64,000 bases of DNA from Paenibacillus polygoni (lineage in GTDB: Bacteria; Bacillota; Bacilli; Paenibacillales; Paenibacillaceae), in assembly GCF_030263935.1 (NCBI RefSeq), contig NZ_CP127162.1, forward strand, positions 2,303,501 to 2,367,500, given 5' to 3'. The translations under genes and the position numbers were made by a program. The notes under the pieces are model-generated. The model had not been told where the DNA came from, did no database searches, and saw nothing but the letters and a program-made list of their open reading frames with translations. Shown piece after piece: positions 34,385-42,826 of the stretch (positions are counted from its first letter, which is position 1; each line of letters starts with the position of its first letter).

Positions 34385-34780
34385 ATGAAGAAATTCGTTG
34401 TTACTTTCTTGTTAGTACCCCTATTATTAAGCGGATGTTCATTAAATGAAGAATCCAGCAGTGAAGGCAGGCCAGACTCAACCAATGAGGAGGCTACTAG
34501 TCCTACAAATGCTACCATTATAACAGGATATATTATTGATAAAGAAAAAGAGCGGCTACTTGTTGTTGAAGGATTAGATGAGTCAGAATTTGATATCACT
34601 CAGCAGACAGTGGAGGAAATATTAACAATTGCTGATCCAAATGCAACTTGGGTTTCAATCGGAGATAATGAATACAATGACTTTAGCATCGGTGAACAAG
34701 TTAAGATCACAGTAGATGGGGGAGTAAACACATCGTTTCCTGCGCAAGCATCTGCTAAGAAAATTGAAAAAGTTAAATAA
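34385..34780 (+). CDS. DUF3221 lipoprotein, YobA-like
   Basis: A 131-residue lipoprotein. The signal peptide KKFVVTFLLVPLLLSGC has the lipobox LSGC, and a Ser/Glu/Thr-rich linker follows. The core GYIIDKEKERLLVVEGLD, WVSIGDNEYNDFSIGEQVKI and PAQASAKKIE is the DUF3221 pattern. It is anchored on the outer face of the membrane; function unknown. AGGTGG precedes the ATG. An in-frame start 15 bases earlier overlaps that site. Confidence 0.85.
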   Translation: MKKFVVTFLLVPLLLSGCSLNEESSSEGRPDSTNEEATSPTNATIITGYIIDKEKERLLVVEGLDESEFDITQQTVEEILTIADPNATWVSIGDNEYNDFSIGEQVKITVDGGVNTSFPAQASAKKIEKVK

Positions 34781-34853
34781 ACTTTTTTGGGCATAAATTG
34801 TTGCGAAGTCTTTTTTCGCCTGGTCTATGATTTTATTTGAGAGGAGGGAATAG

Positions 34854-35750
34854 ATGGAGTGGCTTGAGCGGATGAATCGTGAGGTAGACTATATTGAAGC
34901 AAATCTGGCAGGAGAGATCAAAATGAGCGAGGTGGCTCGCGTGGCCTGCAGCTCATCTTACCAGTTCCAGAGAATGTTTTCATTCATCACAGAAGTTACA
35001 TTAGCCGAATACATTCGGCGGAGACGGTTGACGCTTGCGGCGCTGGAACTTCAGCAGGACGGAACAGCAAAGGTGATCGATATCGCGGTAAAATATGGAT
35101 ATGAATCACCAGTCTCATTTGCGAGAGCTTTTCAATCACTACATGGCATCACACCTGCAATGGCACGTCACGATGGGATTGAGATGAAAGCCTATCCGCG
35201 TCTTTCCTTCCTTATCACAATTAAAGGGGCAGAGGCAATGAATTATCGGATCGAGACAAAGGAAAGTTATGAAGTGTTTGGCATTGAAGGTATTTTCCGT
35301 ATCGAAGGGGATGGTGATGCACCGCAAACGCCGGCTAAGTTGTGGGAGCAGAGCCATGCGAACGGAGATGTAAAGCGATTAGAATCTTGTGCAGGAGAAC
35401 TACCGATGTTTGTTAGTAGAGATCTTCATTCGGTGCATGCCTTATGTAGTTACCGTAAGACGGGACCGGACACTTTTCCATACATGCTGTGCGCATTTAA
35501 AGATGAATCTAGCAACACGGAAGGGTATACCTCAGTAACTATTCCCGCGCTGACTTGGGCCATCTTTCCGTCAGATCCACATCCGTGGGACCAGTTTAAT
35601 GAAACGATTGAGAAACTGTACCACCGTTTTTACACTGAATGGCTGCCGTCCGCAGGCTATGAGCAAGTTAAGGGAATGGAGTTTGAAATGTACGGTGAAA
35701 AAAATGGTCTTAACTATATCGAGCTATGGTTTGCGGTTCGTAAGGTGTAA
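34854..35750 (+). CDS. AraC-type regulator with effector-binding domain (paralogue)
   Basis: A 298-residue protein with the same plan as the gene at 16.3 kb: MEWLERMNREVDYIEANL, AEYIRRRRLTLAALELQ, VAVKYGYESPVSFARAFQSL-like HTH (IAVKYGYESPVSFARAFQSL here), then MNYRIETKESYEVFGIEGIF and NYIELWFAV at the end of the effector domain. It is visibly richer in G and C than its neighbours, closer in base use to the 43-64 kb region. GAGGAGGG lies seven bases before the ATG. Target genes are not evident. Confidence 0.88.
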   Translation: MEWLERMNREVDYIEANLAGEIKMSEVARVACSSSYQFQRMFSFITEVTLAEYIRRRRLTLAALELQQDGTAKVIDIAVKYGYESPVSFARAFQSLHGITPAMARHDGIEMKAYPRLSFLITIKGAEAMNYRIETKESYEVFGIEGIFRIEGDGDAPQTPAKLWEQSHANGDVKRLESCAGELPMFVSRDLHSVHALCSYRKTGPDTFPYMLCAFKDESSNTEGYTSVTIPALTWAIFPSDPHPWDQFNETIEKLYHRFYTEWLPSAGYEQVKGMEFEMYGEKNGLNYIELWFAVRKV

Positions 35751-35966
35751 TTGAGGAACAGATGAAATGAGACGGATCATTCGTAGGATACTTTGCCTAG
35801 AAAGTTTCGAGCAGCCGCCTATTGGTAGTCACTAAATGATCCGGTGCGGGGATGGATTTGCAAGATGGATTTCGAAAAGGGATTAAGGATTATGCCCCTT
35901 CGGGGTCCGCTTTTTACCTAGATGATAGGAGCAAACTGCTGAAAATTAAAATGAATGAGGTGCATA

Positions 35967-36800
35967 ATGGATTACAAGATTATTCAAAGTGCAAAAGAAT
36001 TGTCAGAAAGAGTAATTCGCCAAGCAGGCCTGATTTCAAAAGAGAAATTTGATCATTTTGTAGAGCTTAGATCCAAAGATGAATTTGGAGATGTGGTTAC
36101 TGAAGTAGACTACATAACGGAAGAAATTATAATCAAACAAATTGTTGCTGAATTTCCAAAACATCAGATTCACAGTGAAGAAGCAGGGATCATTGGTTCG
36201 GAAAGCGATTGGTTATGGTTAATCGATCCGTTAGATGGAACCAATAATTTTGCAATTGGCCTGCCCATTTTTACTACATCAATTACCTTAATGTACAAAA
36301 GAGAGCCTGTTCTTGGCGTGGTTTATGAACCATTAACAGATCGATTGTTTGTATCCGTCATAGGTAAAGGAACAACTTGCAATAATCGTCCAATCCAAAT
36401 GAGTGCTATCTCAAATATATTTAAAGGAAATATAGGCTGGATTCAAGGTCATAAAGTGCAAAACGAGAGTAAGGCAGTCCATTTAAGACAATTCATTGAT
36501 GTCAGGTTTAAGCGGATGATGAGGTTGTGGGCACCCACACTTCAATGGTGCATGCTTGCAAAGGGAGACATAGATGGAATTGTTCTTTACAATTCAGAAG
36601 GGGACGATCTGTATTCCGGCATCTTAATGGTAAAGGAAGCTGGAGGAATCGTAGTCGATTTTGATGGGAATCCATTTGTCGGCATGAATGAAGAACCATA
36701 TATCATTGCTTGTCACCCAGATCATAAACAAGAACTATTAAGAATAGTAAGGGATGGGTTAAATTCATTCGAAAAAGGAACGGATATCGTTATTGGATAA
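35967..36800 (+). CDS. inositol monophosphatase family protein (array copy)
   Basis: A 277-residue FIG-superfamily phosphatase. GDVVTEVDYITEEIII, HSEEAG, and WLIDPLDGTNNF (Asp87, Asp90) form the metal site. GEPVLGVVYEP-type sequence follows (REPVLGVVYEPLTDRLFV). The late motif GDDLYSGILMVKEAGG replaces the usual WDxAAG, so the third metal aspartate context is altered and specificity may differ. I chose the ATG with GAGGTG five bases upstream. It is unrelated in position to the iol cluster, which has its own copy. Confidence 0.83.
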   Translation: MDYKIIQSAKELSERVIRQAGLISKEKFDHFVELRSKDEFGDVVTEVDYITEEIIIKQIVAEFPKHQIHSEEAGIIGSESDWLWLIDPLDGTNNFAIGLPIFTTSITLMYKREPVLGVVYEPLTDRLFVSVIGKGTTCNNRPIQMSAISNIFKGNIGWIQGHKVQNESKAVHLRQFIDVRFKRMMRLWAPTLQWCMLAKGDIDGIVLYNSEGDDLYSGILMVKEAGGIVVDFDGNPFVGMNEEPYIIACHPDHKQELLRIVRDGLNSFEKGTDIVIG

Positions 36801-36872
36801 TAGAGTTTAATCAAAACGATTAAGAAAAAACGTAAAAGTCATATTGATCTAAAAAGAGGAGGCTCATATCAT

Positions 36873-37343
36873 ATGGGATATGTTGAATCGCTGAGAGAAA
36901 TCGTTGGTAATACACCGTTAATTTTGGTTAGACCGAGTATACTGATCCTGAATAAGACGGGTGAGATTTTACTTGTCCGGTATCAAGATAACACATGGGG
37001 TGTGCCGGGAGGATTAATGGAACTAGGGGAATCAGTAGAGGAGTGCGCCAAGAGAGAAGTGGAAGAAGAAATCGGGTTACAAATAAAGAATCTTACATTG
37101 TTCGGTGTATTTTCAGGGAAGGAATTATATACAAAACTAAGAAATGGACATGAATATTACAATATTATTATTGGATATATCTGTACGGACTATGAAGGAG
37201 AAATTAAACCCGACGGAGCTGAAGTATTAGAAGCGAAATTCTATAACCTAGCGGCATTGCCTGATAGAATAGACCCATTTATAAAGAGCAAGATGAGTGA
37301 GTACGTAGGAAAAATTCAGAATATATTGAAATCGAAATGTTAG
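36873..37343 (+). CDS. Nudix hydrolase
   Basis: A 156-residue Nudix protein. The Nudix box GLMELGESVEECAKREVEEEIGL (positions about 48-70) has the full GX5EX7REUXEEXGU pattern, preceded by WGVPG. It would hydrolyse a nucleoside diphosphate linked to another moiety. GAGGAGG lies before the ATG. Its stop codon overlaps by four bases the stop of the convergent 2H phosphoesterase gene. Confidence 0.88.
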   Translation: MGYVESLREIVGNTPLILVRPSILILNKTGEILLVRYQDNTWGVPGGLMELGESVEECAKREVEEEIGLQIKNLTLFGVFSGKELYTKLRNGHEYYNIIIGYICTDYEGEIKPDGAEVLEAKFYNLAALPDRIDPFIKSKMSEYVGKIQNILKSKC

Positions 37344-37897
37344 ATAATGTCCAAAGTTTTCGTATGAATAGATGGTGACTTTATACATTTGTTATTCTCG
37401 TATATAGCGCTGGTTACTGATACTTCAACGATCATAGCAGTTATGTTTTTGATTCTTTTAGTACAGTAAATCATCGCTTCTTTTAATTTCTCATCGTTTA
37501 ATCTATTTGCTATGGTACAGTGAGGTACCCAGTTATTAGGAAGATAGGGGGACTCAGCATTCAGTCGATAGTTTTCAAAAAAACGGTGATGATTAGCATG
37601 GAACGTTAAAAGTTCTATGGAAGGAACAGGGGAAAAGAATAAAATCCCTGTATTCAAAAATGTCCCTATTGAGTTCATCGTGATTGAAAGTTGTTTTTTA
37701 GATTCATAAAAGCAGTCAAAATCGCTTATGAATTGATCGATATCTATGTCAGAATCATAACCTGCGATCGTAATATGAGGTCGTCTATCTTGTACTTCTT
37801 CTGCATATTTGGAAATGGCATGATCGCTCAGCTCTTTCCAAACTTGCTTTATATAGAGCTCTGTATCCTGGTCAAAATGAGCAACTACACCGTACAT
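37340..37897 (-). CDS. 2'-5' RNA ligase-like (2H phosphoesterase) protein
   Basis: A 185-residue 2H protein. The two HxT motifs are PHITIAGYD (about residue 40) and PHCTIANRL (about residue 127), separated by the normal distance. Family members act on 2',3'-cyclic or 2'-5' phosphodiester bonds. It is one of the few array genes on the - strand and converges on the Nudix gene. Starts at ATG near 37897 behind GGGGGTAT, a modest ribosome binding site. Confidence 0.83.
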   Translation of the reverse strand: MYGVVAHFDQDTELYIKQVWKELSDHAISKYAEEVQDRRPHITIAGYDSDIDIDQFISDFDCFYESKKQLSITMNSIGTFLNTGILFFSPVPSIELLTFHANHHRFFENYRLNAESPYLPNNWVPHCTIANRLNDEKLKEAMIYCTKRIKNITAMIVEVSVTSAIYENNKCIKSPSIHTKTLDII

Positions 37898-38118
37898 CCC
37901 TATACCCCCTCAATACTACAATTCCTGCAATAAAGGAGTATTCAACAGCTCCACATAGCAATCCTGCCCGTTTAAAATGATAAGCAGAAAGACGAGGTTT
38001 GGCGTTCGTGTCGATCTTATTACCTGGAGTATAAAATCAAACTAAATCGAAAAACTAACCGTTAATCCTAATAAGAACCAAAACTTTCCTTAAGAAAAGA
38101 CGGGAGACATAGATATCA

Positions 38119-38589
38119 ATGAGTGAAGAATTTAATCATATTATCAATAAAAAATACCAAATCAAAATACTTAAAGCGGAGTACATACAAGTAACTTATA
38201 GTATTTTTTTAACTATTATGGTAGTGTTCACTTTTGGAATAAATGACTTATTAGGTGCTTTTTTTGTTGTTTTCGTACCTTTATATACCTTACTAAATAT
38301 AGTGATGCTGTTAATGAAGATTTTAAGAAAAAATAATGAGCTGCAAATTAAAGAAGATGGAATTCAAATCAATCACATTGAAATACCAAAACAGAAAATC
38401 GAAAAGATTATCATCCAAGGCTATTTTGTACAGAGTGTCGGTATTAAGCTATATGGCAGAAAATTTGTTCCAATGAAGTTCCATTTTAGATTCAAGGCTC
38501 ATGAAGAAGTTAGCATAGAAGAATTAAAACAGTGGGCGAGTATGAACCAGATAAAAGTAACTAGCGGGAAAATCTATAGACTGATCTAA
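38119..38589 (+). CDS. membrane protein with C-terminal PH-like region
   Basis: A 156-residue protein with two membrane helices (about residues 24-45 and 48-68), then a soluble part LQIKEDGIQINHIEIPKQKI and EKIIIQGYFVQSVGIKLYGR resembling a bacterial PH-like domain. I do not recognise a named family. GGGAG lies before the ATG, and a left repeat end (TATCAGATAACATAAG) follows 13 bases after the stop. Confidence 0.65.
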   Translation: MSEEFNHIINKKYQIKILKAEYIQVTYSIFLTIMVVFTFGINDLLGAFFVVFVPLYTLLNIVMLLMKILRKNNELQIKEDGIQINHIEIPKQKIEKIIIQGYFVQSVGIKLYGRKFVPMKFHFRFKAHEEVSIEELKQWASMNQIKVTSGKIYRLI

Positions 38590-38597
38590 ATATCACT

Positions 38598-38625
38598 GGT
38601 ATCAGATAACATAAGCCGTGATTAC
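38598..38625 (+). repeat. attC-like half-site (left half)
   Basis: GGTATCAGATAACATAAGC matches the left end CATC.GATAACAT. The following GrpB gene begins 50 bases later and no right half is clear. Confidence 0.4.
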
Positions 38626-38674
38626 GGAACGAAATAAGAAATCTTCGCAGATACTAATGTAAAGGAGAATTTTG

Positions 38675-39241
38675 ATGCTGAATCCAAAACCAGTAATTAT
38701 TGAAGAATACAATGCAGAATGGCCAAAAGCATTCAAACAAATAGAATCAGCAATATCTGACGAAATGGATGATCTAGTAATACGAATCGAACATGTGGGA
38801 AGCACTTCAGTACCGGGTCTTGCAGCTAAGCCAATTATTGATATTGATGTAGTAATTAAATCTATGGACTACCTGCCAAAAATAATCAAAAAGTTAGATG
38901 TACTAGGATATCTACATGAAGGTGATCTAGGTATTAAGAATAGAGAAGCATTCGCAAGAAGAGATATTTATGTACCCTACAGTAGTGAAGGTAATGAGAA
39001 GTATGAACATCATTTATATGTATGCGATGAAGAAAGTGAAGAACTAAATAGGCATATTATATTTCGAGATACATTAAAAAATAATCCTCTACTAGTTTCT
39101 GAATATGCAAATTTAAAAATCAAACTGTCCAATAAATATACAAATAATCGCAAAGCTTATACCGAAGGTAAGACTGAGTTTGTAACGAAGGTAATGAAGG
39201 AATATGTTACGCCATATACCAAAGGAAGATTAGATGATTAA
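38675..39241 (+). CDS. GrpB family protein (nucleotidyltransferase fold)
   Basis: A 188-residue GrpB/UPF0157 protein. VIRIEHVGSTSVPGLAAKPI and IDIDVVIKSM are the conserved nucleotidyltransferase-like motifs (GSTSVxGxxAKPIIDIxV), and HHLYVCDEESEEL lies in the C-terminal half. The activity of GrpB proteins is not settled. AAAGGAG lies seven bases before the chosen ATG. Its last eight bases overlap the next HAD gene. Confidence 0.88.
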   Translation: MLNPKPVIIEEYNAEWPKAFKQIESAISDEMDDLVIRIEHVGSTSVPGLAAKPIIDIDVVIKSMDYLPKIIKKLDVLGYLHEGDLGIKNREAFARRDIYVPYSSEGNEKYEHHLYVCDEESEELNRHIIFRDTLKNNPLLVSEYANLKIKLSNKYTNNRKAYTEGKTEFVTKVMKEYVTPYTKGRLDD

Positions 39242-39905
39242 AGGAATTTTATTTGATTTAGATGGAACTTTGCTGGATCGGGATACGTCTTTACTTCGTT
39301 TTCTTGAAAACCAGTATGATCGTATTCATGCTTTTCATAAAGTTGAAAAACATATTTTTATAGAAAGATTTGTTCAACTGGATCAAAAAGGATATGTATG
39401 GAAAGATAAAGTTTATCAACAGCTCATAGAAGAAATAGGAATAGATTTAAGCTGGCAAGAATTATTAGAGGATTACGTAGAATCATTTCAAAATCATTGC
39501 ATTGGTTTTTCAGGGCTATTTGAAATACTTGATTTCTTAAAAGAAAAGAACCTGAAGCTAGGTATTATTTCAAATGGGTATAGTCGTTTCCAGATGAATA
39601 ATATTACAGGACTTAAGATTGGTCATTATTTTGACGAGATATTAATTTCTGAAACCGAAGGGCTAAGAAAACCGGATATTAGAATTTTCAAGACAGCATT
39701 AGACCGTTTACGATTAGAACCTAAAGAATCAATATTCTTAGGAGATCATCCAATTAACGATGTTGAAGCGAGTAATAACGCTGGTATGCTAGGTATATGG
39801 AAAGTAGATGACTTTTATGGAAGACCATCAAGTGAACATAGATCAATAAAAAGCTTGTTAGAATTAAAAGATATCCTCGTAAGCATTTCGAATGGATTAA
39901 TATGA
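39234..39905 (+). CDS. HAD-superfamily hydrolase
   Basis: A 223-residue HAD hydrolase. Motif I is FDLDGTLLDRD, motif II GIISNGYS, motif III RKPDIRIFKTALDRL, and motif IV FLGDHPINDVEAS. The cap type fits subfamily IA (phosphoglycolate phosphatase or haloacid-dehalogenase-like). It starts at an ATG inside the end of the GrpB gene, implying translational coupling. A methyltransferase gene follows after 13 bases, so GrpB, HAD and methyltransferase form a three-gene unit. Confidence 0.88.
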   Translation: MIKGILFDLDGTLLDRDTSLLRFLENQYDRIHAFHKVEKHIFIERFVQLDQKGYVWKDKVYQQLIEEIGIDLSWQELLEDYVESFQNHCIGFSGLFEILDFLKEKNLKLGIISNGYSRFQMNNITGLKIGHYFDEILISETEGLRKPDIRIFKTALDRLRLEPKESIFLGDHPINDVEASNNAGMLGIWKVDDFYGRPSSEHRSIKSLLELKDILVSISNGLI

Positions 39906-39918
39906 TAGGAGGGTTTAT

Positions 39919-40677
39919 ATGAAAACCACAGATGCATTTTCGAAATCAGTCAATCAATATATGGACTACACTAAGATGCCATGGGGACAACTATTTTATC
40001 AAACAGCGTGGCACCAGATAGATAAATTTTTTATTGAACAACCACAATCCATTTTAGATATTGGTTGTGGTTTTGGGATATCTTCTAATGAGTATGCCCT
40101 AAGAGGCAATAATGTAACTGGAATTGAACCTACCATGCATATGATGGAAATCGCAAAGCAAAACTCACAGTCAGTCAATTATATATGTGATTCATACGAG
40201 AATATGGTTGGTAAAATCGGAAAATACAACTGGATCTTTTGTCACAATGTACTTGAATACGTTGAACAGCCAAGTCATTTTTTCCAGCTTATAAGTAATT
40301 GTCAGAGTGAAAATGGATTGCTATCATTAATAGCTCATAATCCAACAGCTAAAGTAATGAAAGAAGCAATTATCAATAAAGATCCTAAGAGTGCATTAGC
40401 TACTATTGGGAATGACAAGGATTACAGTAATGTTATACAGACGGATATCACAATATATACTTATAATCAGCTTTCATCTTGGTTATCCGAATCAGGATAT
40501 GAAATTGTAGGTCGTTTTGGAATACATAACCTCTATGGATATATTAAAGATAATGATATAAAACAAAGTGAAGAATGGCATAACAAAATGATAACCCTAG
40601 AATTTGAACTTAGTTCCCACAGTCCGTATAGAGATATTGCCATATTTACACACATTATCGCAAAAAAGATAATTTGA
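39919..40677 (+). CDS. class I SAM-dependent methyltransferase
   Basis: A 252-residue methyltransferase. Motif I is ILDIGCGFGISSNEYA, followed by VTGIEPTMHMMEIA, and IFCHNVLEYVEQPSHFF is the motif post-I/II region. The C-terminus contains WLSESGYEIVGRFGI. It resembles the tRNA-modification-like CmoM/SmtA group, but I cannot assign the substrate. GGAGGG lies eight bases before the ATG. It is the last gene of a three-gene unit. Confidence 0.86.
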   Translation: MKTTDAFSKSVNQYMDYTKMPWGQLFYQTAWHQIDKFFIEQPQSILDIGCGFGISSNEYALRGNNVTGIEPTMHMMEIAKQNSQSVNYICDSYENMVGKIGKYNWIFCHNVLEYVEQPSHFFQLISNCQSENGLLSLIAHNPTAKVMKEAIINKDPKSALATIGNDKDYSNVIQTDITIYTYNQLSSWLSESGYEIVGRFGIHNLYGYIKDNDIKQSEEWHNKMITLEFELSSHSPYRDIAIFTHIIAKKII

Positions 40678-40823
40678 ATTATCTCTTAGATATAAGTGAC
40701 TTCTACTAATAACCAATTCTCACGTTCTAAGTTGTTTTACTTTGAGCCTGCAGGAGTAATCGGTGAAGTTCACACTATTATTGTGTCGAAGGATGTTTTT
40801 TGAATAAAGGAGGAATCAAGATT

Positions 40824-41021
40824 GTGATTAGAGACGGTGAGAAAATAGTAGAGGTAGGGAAAGTCACCTCGACGACTGTGTTCAAGGTAAGTCCGGAACA
40901 GAAGGAAATACTCGAACGTCAGTCAGAAGTAAAACTCGAAAAGGCCTATAGTGAAGCGTTGACGAAAATTCGGGAGAGATACAATCAACGTATGAATGAA
41001 ATTCGGAAAAACAATAAATGA
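40824..41021 (+). CDS. hypothetical small protein, 65 residues
   Basis: GTG start with AAAGGAGG ten bases upstream; a TTG 24 bases earlier would overlap that site. The N-terminal third is beta-like (GEKIVEVGKVTSTTVFKV), the rest a charged helix (SEALTKIRERYNQRMNEIRK). No membrane segment or known family. It could be a phage-like or antitoxin-like helper protein, but nothing supports a choice. Confidence 0.5.
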   Translation: MIRDGEKIVEVGKVTSTTVFKVSPEQKEILERQSEVKLEKAYSEALTKIRERYNQRMNEIRKNNK

Positions 41022-41040
41022 ATAAGGGATGGATAAAAAA

Positions 41041-41116
41041 GGAGAAATAGACGGTCCTTAAAGGCCTTTCTCTATGAGTCTTAAGAGATCGTGGATACAG
41101 AAACATTATCGGAATT
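41041..41116 (+). repeat. attC-like right half
   Basis: GACGGTCCTTAAAGG, GAGTCTTAAGAGATCGTGGATACAGAAACATTATCGG: the end matches CTTTAAGC...TCGTGAATACAGGAACGTTAT..CCG. A TAAC-type left end is not found, so the left half has been lost. Confidence 0.55.
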
Positions 41117-41175
41117 CAAAGCAAATTGGATTGTAGGTATATTTCAAAAAGTTAATTCTAAAGGAGCATGTGTTA

Positions 41176-41718
41176 ATGGAAGATCAATGGACAATTGCGA
41201 AATATAATTCGGAGTGGAAGCCGACATTCCTAACACTTGCGATGAAATTAAGAAATGTACTTGGCGAAGCAGCAGATCGTATTGACCATGTTGGTTCTAC
41301 TTCGATTGAAGGAATGGATGCGAAACCTATAGTCGATATTCAGATCTCAGTCACAGACTTTGATAATGAGTCATTATACCGAGAACAGATTGAGAGTTTA
41401 GGGTTTGAAATGAGAAGAGAGAATCCAGACAAGAGGAAGAAATACTTTCGTGAACTCCCTGGAGAAACTAAACTGTGGGGGAAGGGAATAGAATTCAATG
41501 CTTCACTACATATGATTGGGTATGGAGCAAAGCAGTTAGGAATTACTATTTTTTACGCAGAAACACACGAAACAAATACACGAAGTAGAAGAATGCTCGA
41601 AAAGTTAGGATTTGAAGAAATAAGTAGAATTGGTTTTGAAGAATACTTAGGTAAGAATGAACAACTTATACAGTATCGATATGATATTTTAGATCATAAG
41701 AGTCAATTAGTATTTTAA
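41176..41718 (+). CDS. GrpB-GNAT chimeric protein
   Basis: A 180-residue protein. Residues 1 to about 95 are the start of a GrpB protein (IDHVGSTSIEGMDAKPIVDI). From about residue 100, IGYGAKQLGITIFYAETHE, RSRRMLEKLGF and EEISRIGFEEYLG are the end of a GNAT acetyltransferase. The join falls near WGKGIEFNASLHM; a GNAT normally has its acetyl-CoA loop there, and part is gone. Both halves are incomplete, so this is probably a deletion fusion rather than a designed protein. AAGGAG is nine bases before the ATG. Confidence 0.78.
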   Translation: MEDQWTIAKYNSEWKPTFLTLAMKLRNVLGEAADRIDHVGSTSIEGMDAKPIVDIQISVTDFDNESLYREQIESLGFEMRRENPDKRKKYFRELPGETKLWGKGIEFNASLHMIGYGAKQLGITIFYAETHETNTRSRRMLEKLGFEEISRIGFEEYLGKNEQLIQYRYDILDHKSQLVF

Positions 41719-41844
41719 AATTCTGAAAACGAGAAAAGCAATGACCGACTGCTTTATTATAGTGGAATTATTTACAGTAGTTAAAACAACAAACAAATTT
41801 ATCTATCTACATGATATATAACTAAAAGCGAAAGAAGGAACAAT

Positions 41845-42333
41845 ATGATATCAATACATAGAGCTGAATATCATCAAAAAACAACGTTACGAAACTTAAT
41901 TGAATTATATAAGTATGATTTTAGTGAATTTGATCCGGAGGATGTCAATGAGAATGGACTTTATGATTATATGTATTTAGATCACTACTGGACAGAAAAA
42001 GATAGACATCCTTATTTTATTCGAGTTGAAGGACTGCTTGCTGGATTTGTTTTGATAAGAGAAGTAGGACAGATTGACAGTACAATAATTTATTCAATTG
42101 CTGAATTCTTCGTAATGAAGAAATATAGAAAACAAGGAATTGGGCAATATGTGGCAGTTGAATTATTCAATAAGTACAAAGGATTTTGGAAGGTAGCTCA
42201 GATTGAATCAAATATACCCGCTCAAATATTCTGGAGAAAGACAATTGAGAGATATACAAATAATAATTATCAAGAAATTAGAGAAGGTGATTGGGAGGGA
42301 CCGATCCAAACCTTTTCAACAGTAATCAAATAA
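41845..42333 (+). CDS. GNAT acetyltransferase (array paralogue 3)
   Basis: A 162-residue relative of the genes at 9.0 and 15.5 kb: LIELYKYDFSEFDPEDVNEN at the start, AEFFVMKKYRKQGIGQYVAV as the acetyl-CoA loop with both glycines, and IPAQIFWRKTIERY at the end. It keeps the loop that paralogue 2 has lost. GAAGGAAC lies before the ATG. The substrate is unknown. Confidence 0.86.
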   Translation: MISIHRAEYHQKTTLRNLIELYKYDFSEFDPEDVNENGLYDYMYLDHYWTEKDRHPYFIRVEGLLAGFVLIREVGQIDSTIIYSIAEFFVMKKYRKQGIGQYVAVELFNKYKGFWKVAQIESNIPAQIFWRKTIERYTNNNYQEIREGDWEGPIQTFSTVIK

Positions 42334-42430
42334 AATCGAAGATGAAAGTATATTAATATCGGTACAAAATCTAATGAAGATATTTAGTAGATTAGATCAT
42401 TTAATTCATTTATTCGAATCAGGAGTAATC

Positions 42431-42826
42431 ATGAAAAAATTTTATATTGCATCAAGCTTTAAAAATATTGAAACCGTACGCACGGTAAGCGAGCGATTGA
42501 GACAAGAGGGATTTACTCATACATATGACTGGACTATTAATAACAATGTCAATTCAATTGAAGAACTTAGAGACATAGGAAAAAAGGAAATGGATGCAGT
42601 GATGGGTTCTGATTTTATTGTGGTTTTATTTCCAGCAGGTAAAGGAAGTCATGTCGAACTTGGCATCGCACTTGGGAATGGGATTAAAGCTTATCTCTAT
42701 TCACAGAATGATGAGATTAACGACTTAGACAAGACAAGTACGTTTTATCATGTAGATGGAGTTTGTAAATGCAACGGAACCGTAGAAGAATTGATTCAAA
42801 CAATATTGAAAGAACAATATAGATGA
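42431..42826 (+). CDS. nucleoside 2-deoxyribosyltransferase-like protein
   Basis: A 131-residue protein of the TIR/NDT-like fold. MKKFYIASSFKNIETVRTVS is the first strand and helix, the DFIVVLFPAGKGSHVELGIA region has the conserved Glu (nucleophile in NDT) in HVELG, and AYLYSQNDE follows. The real substrate could be a deoxynucleoside or a nucleotide sugar. AGGAG lies eight bases before the ATG. It is the last gene of the array. Confidence 0.82.
   Translation: MKKFYIASSFKNIETVRTVSERLRQEGFTHTYDWTINNNVNSIEELRDIGKKEMDAVMGSDFIVVLFPAGKGSHVELGIALGNGIKAYLYSQNDEINDLDKTSTFYHVDGVCKCNGTVEELIQTILKEQYR

Noticed and set aside
35852..36052. 66-codon frame before the array inositol monophosphatase gene
   Set aside because: It overlaps the start of the real gene in another frame. 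The first part includes CCCCTTCGGGG but the stem is only three or four pairs, so I also rejected a terminator there.
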